Source: Hirundichthys speculiger (Eukaryota > Chordata > Actinopteri > Beloniformes > Exocoetidae). From it: a stretch of 64,000 bases of DNA. Under the pieces are notes generated by a model that saw only the letters and a list, made by a program, of their open reading frames with translations, ran no database searches and was not told the origin of the DNA. The stretch is from NCBI GenBank assembly GCA_018398805.1, contig JAGFBZ010002394.1, forward strand, positions 82,001-146,000, written 5' to 3'. The translations under genes were made by a program, and so were the position numbers. Below, piece after piece: positions 1 to 11,010 of this stretch. The first letter of the stretch is position 1. Each line of letters begins with the position of its first letter.

Positions 1-72
1 TCCAGTGGTTACAAAGTTTGCTGACAGCACTTGATGAAACGTTATCAGAAGAACTGAGATTTATGAAACTGT
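1..72 (+). other. possible coding exon fragment at the window edge
   Basis: From base 3 the third frame reads QWLQSLLTALDETL and on to a stop at about 75, an amphipathic leucine-rich stretch like the exons downstream. I see no good splice donor before the stop, so it may be a chance open stretch. If real, it would belong to the unnamed plus-strand gene that continues at 273. Confidence 0.25.
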
Positions 73-272
73 TTTAAAGTTGTAGGTCTGTCAGTTAAAG
101 GTTGGCCCTTACAGGCCAATACTTTCTGATGAGTTCAGTTTCTTGAACATTCTTCGATGTCTGTTACATTTGGTAAATGTCCTCCAGCTGTGAGTCTGCC
201 TGGACCGCCGCCGGCTGTTACTTTTTATCATGTCGCATTATGACGTTTTCTGTGTTTTGTTTGTCCGAACAG

Positions 273-345
273 AATTTCACCAACCTGTTTGGTCAGCCTC
301 TGGTGTGCCTGCTGTCACCTACAGTGTATCCCAAGAGCGTACAAG
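273..345 (+). CDS. exon of the unidentified gene
   Basis: The acceptor is CCGAACAG before 273 and the donor is ACAAG|GTGTGT. It encodes NFTNLFGQPLVCLLSP and further residues, ending one base into a codon that the next exon completes. Confidence 0.7.
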
Positions 346-546
346 GTGTGTGTTCCTCTGTGCACGTTACTGTCTGTGTGACTGAAACCAACCGAACTGC
401 ACCTTCTGACTTCCTGTCGCTGTCTGACACTCTGTCCAGACCTGCCGAGTCTGTAGAGAGAACGTCTTTAAAGATCCAGCAGTTAACTGAAAACATGCTT
501 AAAACATGCTGTCCTGTTTTCCTGTTTTTTCTTTTTCTTTTTTTTT

Positions 547-577
<31 letters not shown>

Positions 578-3500
578 GTGGGGGGGGGGGGGGGGGGTTA
601 GGGTTAGATCATTACATCAATACTATGAACAAAATCAAAAACAGTTTTGACTGTTAAATGAACAGATATTTATTTTTTTCCATTGAAAAACTATTGTCAA
701 GCCTCTCAAACATTTTCATAAAGCTATCAAACAAACCTATTTGATATCTCACATTAACTTAAATAAGGTTCATTACTGACTGATATAAAAAATAAAGACT
801 CCTTGAACTGATGGAAATACATGCATCAGAATTACTAACTGAAAAAATTATTTCCAGAAGTTTACAAGAAAATAAATATACATAGAAAATTAGTGCATTG
901 ACAAAAGTTAGATTCAAACATTTCTACCTTCTACACATTTCACCTTTGACCCTGGGTCATCTTTGGCAAATTTCTTGGATTTTTCAAAAGCCTCGCTGAT
1001 GTGTGTAAGTCCCGGTGATTTCTCTGCTGCTGGCTTGCTGACATTAACTCATGTTGGCTCACGTTAGCGTTAGCTCACGTTAGCGTTAGCTCACGTTAGC
1101 ACGATTTCAAAACTCCATAGAAGCGATGGTTATGTTTCAGGTGGCTGATCAGGTTTTACGTATTAAAGCTTGTGCTATTTTTCCCTCCTTCACTTGGAGC
1201 ATTTGTCACAAATAATCAGTGAACTATCTTCTTCTGAAACTTTAATGAAGTTCCATACAATCACCGCCATGTTTGTTTTCATCAGCACTCTGTGCTGCAT
1301 TCAAGGTGTAACATAAATTCCTCCGTTCCCTCGTTTGCTCGTCGGTTTTTCGGCCTTATCTATTTTTTCTTTTTTATGTGTGACATGTGGAAAAATACTG
1401 TGAATATCAATTGAATCACGGAGTTACAAAAGGGCCCAACTCCACTGAGGTATATTTTTCAAGAGAGCATTTTTTCTCTCCAGGACTTGGGCCGTTCTTC
1501 AACTCAAGGCAAAAAACATCACCTTAGTTAACAGCTTTATGAATTGGAGTTGGGCCTTTCTTCAATTCATTTTGATAGCTCTCAACCTAATGTACAAGAT
1601 AGGGAGATAACCTGGATTTTGCAAAATCATGGAGTTGGGCCCTTTTGTAGTTCCATGATTCAATTCAAGTCAGCAACTACCAAAATTATGACCGAGTTAG
1701 CAAATTGATTTCTGGCATGAGGGGGTATTCTTGATTTTCTTTACAGAGAAATCATTTTTCTGATTATGCCAACATCAGTTGAACATAACATTCACTGCTG
1801 GTTATTCAAGGCTCAGAGGGAGCGAGGCACTGCCGTGTTGACAAAAATATATGTTTTTCGGGACTATTAGTCATGATATTGGACTTATTGGGATGATGTC
1901 ATAATTTCATGTTTTCAGGCCGATAATTATCATGCATCCCTACATACTTGTTTTTCTGTATCCCAAATAAAAAGATGCTTTTATTTTCCTTCTTTTCTGA
2001 TGCTCTCGTCTGTTATTCATAGTTGTTGGAGCTGCTGAGAACAAGCGTATTTTTTTGTAAACTGTCCTGTTTGTCCGACCCTCCAGATCAGTGTCAGCGT
2101 GGGAGTCTCTTCACTCTGTTCCTGTACAGCCCACTCTTGGCTTTCTCCTCGGTCTGTGGCTTAAACAGCGTGCGACGAGGACTGTGGGAAAGGGCTCAAG
2201 AACTTCTGCACAAAGTCTTCCGTGACATCGGGCTGATGATAACTCGATCACGGACAATAGGTACTGAACGCCCCAGAGATGCTTTCATGTCTGCTCTGTC
2301 CTGTTAGTTCTGAGGATGAGCCTGGGCCACGAACTATACGTTCTTTTTAGGTGATGGTTTAACACAATATTAAACCTGATCAAATGTAAAGACTCCTGAG
2401 AGTTGCTGACTCATTCATCTCAGGTGACAGGTGGTAACAGCCACTTAAATCCCTGGCTCTGTCGTTTCTGTCTTAGAAATGACCGTAGCTTCACAACTGC
2501 AGGACAGAACAGCTCACTGATGAAACTGCTCCAAGATTCAGGTTAACTTCATCTGAAACTGAACTGACTCATCTACCTGTTGGTTTCATTTGATGTCGTC
2601 TGTGCAGATCAAGCTTTTTTGCAATTTTTTGGTGATGAGTTCCTGCGGCTGCTTCTGGTCCGCTTTGTGTTCTGCTCAGCGGCGCTGAGACTGCATAAAC
2701 TCTTCCGGGTAAGTGCTTCCGTTTGCAACGCTGAAAAAGTACTAAAGACACACGTGTCTCTCATTCCCAGGAGGTTTATACCCGTTTGCTCCAGTATGTT
2801 CTCAGAACATCTGTATCTAACATCTGTGGGCTGAGAAATGGACCTAAATGGATCTCTTCTCTTTCCAAGTGCGCCGGTACTACACAGAAATCATTCAAGC
2901 CATTTTTAATTCCGTATATAAAATGTAAAAGTTCAGCTCCAATCCTGTGGAGATCATTTCCACCTGGACGACATGCAGTTCAACACCAAGCAGCGGTGAA
3001 GGCGTTGTATAAAGACATTAAAGTGACGTGTCAGAGGAAATCAGCACCAGCAAGCAGCTGTTCTGTTTCAGGATTTAAAAAACAAAGAAAAGCCTGAATT
3101 GCAAATTGAGATGCAGTCTGTGGAGCTGTTGCCATCCTGATCAAAGACTCATTGAGGAACAAACAACTTGATTTTCTGAATCTGGCCTCACCTTTAATGT
3201 TTTTCCATCATAAATAACTATAAGTGTTGGGCAAGTTAACGCATTATTATCGCGTTAACGCATTAATTTATTAACGCCGACATTTATTTTATTGCGCTTT
3301 AACGCATGTTGCTCACATGCTTTTATTTTGAAAAGTCTGTTACTGACTGCTGCGAAACCAGGAAGATAATTGGCAGAAAAGCTAAAACAGACATGGATAT
3401 TGGTAAAAATCCGTGAACTTTACAGTTCAGGTAGCAACTCAGGTAGCAATATTAACAATTCTGTCTGAAAAAAAATAAAATTCTGGACTGCAACAAAACT

Positions 3501-6500
3501 TTGTCGTCATTCCTCCATGTTCCATCAGATCTGCTCCATGTGTTCACTGTCCTGCTGTTCTCTAGCTGGTTACTGCAGTGCGGCTCCATCTAGTGGCACA
3601 GATGTGTAATGACAACAGAAAGTCCAGTCCTCGATTATAAAACAAATTCAGTTCCTGTGGCCCGTTTTTTCATTTCGTATTTTTGATCCAAAAAAATTGA
3701 AATATAAAAAAAAACAGGCATTTTTTTCCTTTTTTTTTGTGTTAGATTAAAAAACGAAAAACGTCATAAAATGTCACAAATGTCATTTGATTGACAATTG
3801 AAAATGGAAAGAACAAATGATACACGGATTGGTAAAGTTACTGAACTTTAACATGGACATTTTCATTTTAAAGTTCTCCCAGACGGAGGATTCAACAGAA
3901 ACAAGGTTATTTGTAACAACTGACAAGTTGAACTCCCCGTTAAAAGTTTCTGCTGTTACCTCAGAAATTACCTGTTTTAATGTTCTGATTGTGCTGAGAC
4001 ACAATCATTTTGTTGGATTTTGTTTGTAGACTTTTTTTTTTTTTAATTTTTATAAAAACAGGATGACATTAATGCCCTGGCAGTGGCAATAAGCTTTGTT
4101 TTATTTGACAACTTTAAGATGAGATTTACACTAAATATGTGTTACTGACAAGTGCTGATGTTAAAAGTGTTTGAACAACAAATGTTATGACACTTTAGTT
4201 CATATGGCAGCAGAACATTTAAATAAAAGTGACCTTTACACTACTTTTGAATTCATTATTTGATTTTGCGTATACAATGCGATTAATCGTGATTAATCAG
4301 GGAAATCATGCGATTAATCGCGAAATAAAATTTTAATCATTGCCCGGCCCTAATAAAAACCATTCCAGTGTATCATGACTGAACTCTAATAATCCCAGGT
4401 CTGTGTGATGGTTTACAATAATTTTAATTTGAAGGATCCTTCAGAGACGGACACTATTTGCTCCGGTCTGATTGAATAACTCCTGAACTCGCACAGATTT
4501 ACCAGTTCACTGTCGATTCTGTTGGCTGTGAAGATTTCATTCATGTTCCAGTCACTTTAGTCCATCAAGCCATCAAGCAAAAGAAACAAGATATAAAGTT
4601 TGTCACCTGAAAAATCTCAGTGGGACAGGTGTGTCAAGTTTGGAATCAAACCCTAACAGGAAAATCAGAGATGTTACAGGATTGATGTTTGAGTTTTAGT
4701 TGTATGATTATGAAGAGACAAGTATGATATATTTATGTCTTTTTTCTTTATGCTGTGTCTCATCTTCATTTACTCTGACTCCAGTAACGCCTGGACTCAA
4801 CGTTAAACCTGTATTTTGACAAGTTTAAAAATGATGTTTGCTGTCTGAAGCATCTCAAACGGTAAACGTACATGGACAATATTCTATAACCTAATGACCA
4901 TAATACTCTAAATAAGAAACTCTTAATTCTAATATTCAAAGCAAACAATCATCACATTAAGTTTTATTATTATTTTATGTATCTTTCTAATTTTCCACTG
5001 CATTAAGCCTAGGGGTGAGTATTGGCAAGGACCTCGCAATATGATATGTACAGTGATCCCTTGCCACTTCGCGCTTTAAGTTCCGCGGTTTTAGTTATTC
5101 GCGTTTCTTTTCAGAAATATATAATTTTTTTAAAAAATCAAGAAAAAATTGCGGAAACATCACAGGATGTTGTGCGCGTTCTCTTGCAGCAAAGAAATGT
5201 TGTGAGCCAGCCTGGCCCCTTTAAGAAGGTGGCCTTATGGGTACTGGTGTGGCCTTATGGGTAATGTATTGTGTGTGTCGTGGGACAGCAGAATGAAAAC
5301 GAGGTTAGATGAAAGAGCGGTTTATTTACTACGGTTCAGAGACCAGAGGCTGTGAAGGGAACAGAAAGACCACAGTTGAGCCTTTGTCTTGTTTCACTGC
5401 AGTGTCTTGCTACTTTTTTGCGGTTTTTAAACATATTTTAAACACATTATTTGGCTGGGGGCTCCGGCTCCAGTTTGTTTTGATTCTGGCGGGGGGGCGG
5501 CACTGGGCACGTACTGTAAAAATAAGGGATCACTGTATCACGATACTTGGGGTCACAATACGATATTATCACAATATCGCGATATATTGCGATATTCTAC
5601 CAAGTTAATATCAAAATTAAATGTAGAGATGAAAAATCAAGTTGCTGTATATGTTCATCAGATGATATTGATCATTCAGAGGACAAATTGAGTCAAAACT
5701 ATTTGCTTCAAAACAACCTATTGTTTATTATTAGTGTTTTTGCATATTTTGAGTTTTCCTAAAAAATTGATATTAGGAGCTGAAAAAACGATTATTATAT
5801 TGGGCGGCCGAAAATCACGATATATTGCCAAATCGACTTTGTTAAGGCAGTGTTCCCTGATGAGAAACATGGCTTTTATGGAGCCTGTGCTTCTTCTGAT
5901 TCTGCTCCCCGTCGAGATAAAAGGAGCCTGAATATTGTCGTTCTCACAGTAGGGCTGTAGCGATACACTAATCTCAAGATACGATACGATACGATACAAT
6001 ATATTCGGCTCACCATACGATATATATCGATAGTCATCTTACAATACATTCACATAATTTTCCGAAAGATTTTAACGGGACAAAGTGATTTTGGTGACAT
6101 CTTGTGAGTGTTCCAGTTACTTTGTTTGAATTAATTGAACTAAAAGCATTAATTACACATTATATGGCTGACAGGCAGCTTGCAAATACTGGACAAAATG
6201 AATAAAAGACAATAGGATAGCGGGGCTCCATCGCGTTCAACATGCGCCTAAAGTTGGCGTTTTCCACCACTGAATACGGCCTCAAATCCTGACAAATAAA
6301 GTAGGCAATGGACTCCGTAATGTTCTGCGACCTAGGTGAAGTAGATGGAAACTGGTGGCAACAACCAGTTAGCATTACCTTGTCCGGGTGGTGACGTTTC
6401 AGGTTGGTGGTATTTCCAGAGTACTTCACGTTTGTGTGACACAGCTTGCAAACCCCCATACTTTTGTCTAAATCTTTGCTTTCCTTTTTTCTTTTTAAAA

Positions 6501-6836
6501 CCGAACTGCTCCCACACATCTGCTTTTCAGCACGCAGTGACACTAGCGGCTGGCGGACTGCACTTTGCAGGAGGCGCACCCGTGCGGGACACGGGGGTTT
6601 TGAAGGGAGCTTAGAATATCGATACCTGCGGCTGAAATATCGAAAAATCGCTCAGCCCTATCTCACAGGTTTGCCTGTCGTCCTTGCAGGAGTGCCGGAG
6701 CTTCCCAGAGTCGTACCCCGAGCTGCCGAAGCAGGACACGGTGGAGAGCAGCGTGGTGCAGAAGCACGTCCTGGAGCTGGCCACCATGCTGGAGGTGCAG
6801 AGCTTGTTCCTGGACGACCCCCTGGAGGCGTACTGA
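273..6836 (+). CDS. C-terminal part of an unidentified multi-exon gene (four exons)
   Basis: Four exons (273-345, 2087-2260, 2608-2708, 6690-6836) join in frame across GT..AG introns with matching phases (1, 1, 0) and end at TGA 6834-6836, giving about 164 residues. The protein is leucine-rich and looks helical: segments include CGLNSVRRGLWERAQELL, GDEFLRLLLVRFVFC and a final LEVQSLFLDDPLEAY. It has no signal peptide or zinc finger in the visible part and no transmembrane segment I would defend. I do not recognise the family; the texture suggests the end of a helical-repeat or scaffold protein, which is inference only. The 5' exons lie to the left of the window. A second acceptor at 2770 opens a reading EVYTRLLQYVLRTS, a possible alternative exon only 62 bp after exon three. 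The introns are full of transposons. Confidence 0.75.
545..597. repeat. poly-T then poly-G homopolymer tract
   Basis: A T run is followed by about 40 bases of almost pure G with single T breaks. It sits where the missing left end of the hAT copy at 607-1942 should be. Such a tract is hard to sequence and may mark an uncertain assembly junction. Confidence 0.9.
1022..1105 (+). repeat. short tandem repeat of TTAGCTCACG-type units
   Basis: The words CTCACGTTAGCGTTAG recur three times within the hAT copy. The corresponding place in copy 2 (about 42940-42960) has fewer units, so the array length varies between copies. Confidence 0.7.
1409..1665. mobile_element. 257-bp MITE with terminal inverted repeats of about 36 bp
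   Basis: The left end AATTGAATCACGGAGTTACA continues into AAAGGGCCCAACTCCA, and the right end is its reverse complement with three mismatches. It is inserted in hAT copy 1 and absent from the copy at 42451. No coding sequence is visible. I could not fix the target duplication, so the superfamily is left open. Confidence 0.75.
2087..2260 (+). CDS. exon of the unidentified gene
   Basis: The acceptor is CCCTCCAG and the donor ACAATAG|GTACTG. The 174 bases stay open in the frame set by the previous exon and encode SLFTLFLYSPLLAFSSVC followed by an arginine-rich helix. Confidence 0.8.
2608..2708 (+). CDS. exon of the unidentified gene
   Basis: The acceptor is CTGTGCAG and the donor TTCCGG|GTAAGT, close to consensus. 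The exon encodes 34 residues including QFFGDEFLRLLLVRF and ends exactly at a codon boundary. Confidence 0.8.
3221..4352 (-). mobile_element. GGGC-type TIR element, copy A, near full length
   Basis: The ends are GTTGGGCAAGTTAACGC on the left and ATTGCCCGGCCCTA on the right, an imperfect terminal inverted repeat of the TAGGGCTGGGCAA type. The interior carries ATTAATCG/CGATTAAT palindromic runs. Two other copies lie at 14821-15625 and 15786-16220 in the opposite orientation. A short open stretch (3817-4029 plus) is shared with copy B. It lies in an intron of the unidentified gene. Confidence 0.75.
5008..5850. mobile_element. ATCGATATC-rich interspersed element, split by a TA-flanked MITE
   Basis: The sequence around GTGAGTATTGGCAAGGACC and the ATCGCGATATATTGCGATA-type runs after 5536 is a repeat style common in fish. 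It is interrupted at 5051-5535. Its exact ends are not defined here. Confidence 0.5.
5051..5535. mobile_element. Tc1/mariner-like MITE, 485 bp, TA target site
   Basis: The element starts CAGTGATCCCTTGCC and ends AAGGGATCACTG, a perfect 12-base inverted match, and is flanked by TA on both sides (5049-5050 and 5536-5537). That target site is the mark of Tc1/mariner elements. No transposase is visible. Confidence 0.8.
5950..6660 (-). mobile_element. complete 711-bp hAT element with 8-bp target duplication
   Basis: The target duplication TCTCACAG occupies 5942-5949 and 6661-6668 exactly. The ends read TAGGGCTGTAGCGAT and, in reverse complement, TAGGGCTGAGCGATT. The minus strand keeps the 5' part of a BED-finger transposase. 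The element sits in the last intron of the unidentified gene, immediately upstream of its last exon. Confidence 0.93.
6160..6579 (-). pseudogene. BED zinc finger and N-terminal part of a hAT transposase (remnant)
   Basis: A minus-strand frame encodes a BED-type finger (CKLCHTNVKYSGNTTNLKRH, C-x2-C then H) followed by the transposase-like segment ESIAYFICQDLRPYSVVENA and NFRRMLNAMEPRYPI. That segment is conserved in animal hAT transposases. The catalytic RNase-H domain and C-terminal dimerisation region are missing, so the element cannot move itself. Confidence 0.8.
6690..6836 (+). CDS. last coding exon of the unidentified gene
   Basis: The acceptor is CGTCCTTGCAG. The 49 codons including TGA begin ECRSFPESYPELPKQ and end PLEAY. 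The exon is more GC-rich than its surroundings, as real exons here tend to be. A complete hAT transposon ends at 6660, only 29 bases before the exon. Confidence 0.85.
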   Translation, partial: ECRSFPESYPELPKQDTVESSVVQKHVLELATMLEVQSLFLDDPLEAY

Positions 6837-9400
6837 CCTCTGGGCGCAGGACCAAAGGGCGCACCTGTGCACACGGACTCCACTGCCAGAGCCCTCACTT
6901 TTGTTCTTTCTTTCTTTTTTAAAGAGGTAATCAGATTACTGAGTCAGCACCCTCAAGTTCACGTCCTGCATTTAACCGTGACTCGTGCAGGCAGACGTTA
7001 GCGCAGCATCACGTTCACGTAGACGAGTCAAAGAGTTTAATAAGGTTTAAATATGTAAATGAACAAATGACCGGCTGCACATGTTTTTCCACTGTTGCTC
7101 ATTTTAAACTGCACCCTCAGATTTCCTTCATGGTTTCTGATCATCAAGAAGATGTTTGGTTTATTGTTCATTGAGTAAAAGTGATGTAAAAGATAGAGGA
7201 CTGTAAAATGACGGGCAGCAAGACGAAGCAGGAGACTGTTGAGAGAGAAGAACGGAGCCAAAAACATTCCCTGCTTCAGCAAAACCTCTTTTTTAAATAA
7301 TGTCATTCTGTAACAAGTGTTGAAGAATATGGATTTACTGGTGTGATACTGGTACTCAGCTTTGATCAGTTCCATCTGAACGTTTATTCATGTGTTCAAC
7401 GGTGCCAGCTGCAGCACATCTGCTTGTCCACAGTCAGTGAACCACCCTGGCGTCGCCTCACAGCAGCTGTGAACACGATCAGCTGTGACGTTTGTCACCG
7501 TGGACGTATAACTCATCAACCAGCAGGCTGAGGTGTGAGACATCTTTCACTCCTTCATGTCCTCAACCAGCAAACCGCCGACATAGCTCTGCTCGTCCGT
7601 GACCTCTGCACGTCCCTGACCTCTGCCCTGAGCTTTTACAGCTGTTAGCTGAGCAGGTGGGCCAGTGAGATGGCTGCTGGTTCTGGTTCCCAGAGTCGGG
7701 TCATCTTCACGATTGTGTGGTTTCATTTTCAGACGTTGTACCTTTATGGTTGTACACGTGTCCACACTGGTCAAACAGATTTAATCCACGCTGCAGACCT
7801 CGTCTCAGTTTGGTAAAGTAGCTGTCGTGGTCTGTTGTGAAGAGACAAAGTTGAAGGAGTTGAGAAAGGATGACACACGTGATGTCACACGTGTCCCAGT
7901 CTATCTCACAACAGGAAACCTTAAAGATGGTCTCTCAGGAGGAAAGGTGCCGTAGCTGAGGACCATGTGGTCGTGGACCTGAAGATCTTTAACAGAACTG
8001 TTGACATGGACTGGTAACATTTAAAAAAAATCCTGCTAAAATGAAACCTCACTTGTGCCGATGTAGCCGAAGCCCAACATATCCTTCAGATATGTGTGTA
8101 CGATGGAAAAATGCTGCTGGATGAATGAATGAATGGATGAACTGAATGAGTGAATATGGATTGCAGTGTAAAATACTCATGAGGGATCAAGGAGACTAGA
8201 GAAGCTCTTTACAAATGCAGTTATTTATCCTTTTATTTATTTCTTTTTCATGTCACTGTGCCATATCTGCATGCTAAAGCCAGGTTACGTCCACTTTTAT
8301 CCACTAATGAAGCAGCAGCACACGAGATGAAAGGGTTAGAGGATTTAAAAAGTCCTGGAGTTGACACGTTAGTGTTACACGTGCATGCCTTTTCACCGGC
8401 CTGTATATCTGAAGATGAGTCGATCAAAAATCCGTTAAGAAGGTCAGTGTTTGGTGCATCTCCTCACAGATAACTTCCATTTGTTACTAAAATGACTTGA
8501 CCAAACGCGTTTGTTCCTCTAAAGCTGGTGGCAGCTGTATAGATTACCGTTAGCTTGGCTGTTTAGGACGCGCAGACAACAGCAGCATAAATGTCCTGCA
8601 GTCAGTCCAGCATGCAGATGCTGCTTTACTGGATTTACTGGAACCTGTAAGAGTCCCAATGCGTAGGAAGAGATGCAGAGAAGGATGAACGGGCAGCAGC
8701 CGCCGTCACGTCTTTGGAGTTAGGGTTGCTCATCTTTACAGTCTGCTGCGCTGTCATCGTGTTGATCAGTTCAAGCACAAGGATCAGGATTCATCCAGCT
8801 GTGATAGAAATGGATTAGCATTTCTTCTCCAAATGTAAAACACTCCACGTGTCTTAGTCTCATCATTCTGGTGAAATGCAGTCGTGCTTTAGCTTCTAAC
8901 CTTCTCAGTATTTATGTTAGAAAACAAGTTTGGACAGAACTCTGATTAGAAAAAGTCTGTAACTGGAGAGAACTGGGATGGCCCTCTACAGTCCAGGAGT
9001 TTGGTTCATCCTCGTCTCTCACATACATCTCTGTTTCCACTTTCAAATCTCAAATATCCAGTTTGAATAATTCAGAATTCAAACAGATACCCTCTGGTGC
9101 AGCAGCTTAGGATTTTAACATCCCTTTGCTGTCTGACGCAGTAACTGGAGGATACGCAGAACTGCACAACTGCTACGTTACTGGTGAGGTTATGCACTGA
9201 AGCAACAGGAACCCAGACAGAACGATGGCCGGTAGAACTTTAAAGTCACCTGAACAACCTCTTCTAACTGGGCCCAAAAAGACCACATCACATCCCCCCA
9301 AACCCCAAAGTGGTCAGAGCACGTGCTGTGACCTGTGACCTGGGGAAGTACTTGGTTTCATAGTTTGTGAAGTAGCTGGATCCTCAACAGCCTCTACAGT
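6837..9400. other. no recognised gene; 3' UTR then intergenic or unknown sequence
   Basis: The start is presumably the 3' UTR of the unidentified gene. No clear AATAAA lies close to the stop codon, so the transcript end is not defined. Short open frames here lack splice context. I see no repeat of note apart from a short GAAT run near 8125. Confidence 0.5.
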
Positions 9401-9404
9401 TGGA

Positions 9405-9690
9405 CAGTCTGTGGTGAAAGCGTCAGAGCGGTCAGCGGCCCGTACTGGGAACCAGCTGCTAGTTCCCAGTACAGGCCACTGTACTGGGAACCAGCTGCTG
9501 GTTCCCAGTATGGGCTGCCGACTGTGGTGAAAGTGTCAGAGCGGTCAGCGACCCGTACTGGGAACCAGCTGCTGGTTCCCAGTATGGGCCGCCGACTGTG
9601 GTGAAAGCGTCAGAGCGGTCAGCGACCCGTACTGAGAACCAGCTGCTAGTTCCCAGTACAGGCCACTGTACTGGGAACCAGCAGCTGGTT
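9405..9690. repeat. minisatellite with internal palindromes
   Basis: The core GTGGTGAAAGCGTCAGAGCG starts at 9411, 9524 and 9598. Between cores lies ACTGGGAACCAGCTGCTGGT with its mirror, a near-perfect palindrome centred on CAGCTG. One spacing carries an extra 39-bp palindromic unit. The array folds readily, and the minus-strand frame through it is a by-product. Confidence 0.85.
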
Positions 9691-9939
9691 TGAGGGAAGA
9701 AGACAATCACCAACGGCAGCTCCTGCTCAGTCACTGGTTCTGCATCCGTTTGCTCTGACCATCCAGTCACCTGCTAAGTTCTTGCCTTTTCCAGTTTGTG
9801 TGGAGGATTTTCCAGATGGTTCCTTAAATGAAGTCTTCATCAGCATATTTCCGGTGCTCTGCTGAGTATTTACACACATCCGTTCATGCACACACTCTTA
9901 GATCATTTCATTGGGTGTTTTTTTTTTTTTCAAAACAGA

Positions 9940-11010
9940 AACAGGTTCAGACCATAAACAGAAACGGGTTCAGACCAGAAACAGGTTCAGACCATAACAG
10001 AAACACGTTCAGACCAGAAACAGAAGCAGGCTCAGACCAGAAACAGGTTCAGACCATCATAAACACGTTCAACCAAAACAGGTTCAGACCATAAACATAA
10101 ACACGTTCAGACCAGAAACAGGTTCAGACCATAAACATAAACACGTTCAGACCAGAAACAGGTTCAGACCATAAACATAAACACGTTCAGACCAGAAACA
10201 GGTTCAGACCATAAACAGAAACACGTTCAGACCAGAAACAGGTTCAGACCAGAAACAGAAACAGGTTCAGACCAGAAACAGGTTCAGACCATAAACATAA
10301 ACAGGTTCAGACCAGAAACAGGTTCAGACCATAAACATAAACAGGTTCAGACCAGAAACAGGTTCAGACCATAAACATAAACAGGTTCAGACCAGAAACA
10401 GGTTCAGACCAGAAACAGAAACAGGTTCAAAACAGAAACACGTTCAGACCAGAAACAGAAGCAGGCTCAGACCAGAAACGGGTTCAGACCAGAAACATAA
10501 ACAGGTTCAGACCAGAAACAGGTTCAGACCAGAAACAGGTTCAGACCATAAACAGAAGCAGGTTCAAAACAGAAACACGTTCAGACCAGAAACAGAAGCA
10601 GGCTCAGACCAGAAACGGGTTCAGACCAGAAACATAAACAGGTTCAGACCAGAAACAGGTTCAGACCATAAACAGAAGCAGGTTCAAAACAGAAACACGT
10701 TCAGACCAGAAACAGAAACAGGTTCAGACCAGAAACAGGTTCAGACCAGAAACAGAAACAGGTTCAGACCAGAAACAGGTTCAGACCATAAACAGAAGCA
10801 GGTTCAAAACAGAAACACGTTCAGACCAGAAACAGAAGCAGGCTCAGACCAGAAACGGGTTCAGACCATAAACAGAAGCAGGTTCAAAACAGAAACACGT
10901 TCAGACCAGAAACAGGTTCAGACCATAAACATAAACAGGTTCAGACCAGAAACAGAAACAGGTTCAAAACAGAAACAGGTTCAGACCAGAAACAGAAACG
11001 GGTTCACAGC
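9940..11010 (+). repeat. 1.06-kb minisatellite, unit CAGGTTCAGACCAGAAA and variants
   Basis: Some fifty units of 17-24 bp run without a break, differing at GGTTC/CGTTC and CCAGAAA/CCATAAA positions. Higher-order blocks recur, for example GAAGCAGGCTCAGACC near 10023, 10460, 10597 and 10840. No fixed spacers exist between units, so it is not a CRISPR array. Confidence 0.95.

Larger units (their letters stand above)
607..1942 (+). mobile_element. hAT-like non-autonomous element, copy 1, left end missing
   Basis: From GATCATTACATCAATA onward this matches the complete element at 42451-43437, including the tail CATGCATCCCTA at 1931-1942. The left terminal repeat and about 100 bases are replaced by the homopolymer tract. 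A TIR element (1409-1665) and nearby extra sequence are absent from the second copy, so they entered later. No transposase reading frame was recognised. It lies in an intron of the unidentified gene. Confidence 0.8.

Noticed and set aside
597..608. Telomeric repeat (GGTTAGGGTTAG)
   Set aside because: Only two units at the end of a poly-G run; too short to call an interstitial telomere.
177..650. 157-codon open frame over the first exon
   Set aside because: It runs through the intron and the homopolymer tract; only 273-345 has splice support.
2786..3097. Extra coding exon EVYTRLLQYVLRTS
   Set aside because: The acceptor is fair, but the intron before it would be only 62 bp and no donor joins it in phase to the last exon; kept only as a possible alternative.
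9940..11010. CRISPR-like array
   Set aside because: Units of 17-24 bp abut with no unique spacers and the DNA is animal; it is a minisatellite.
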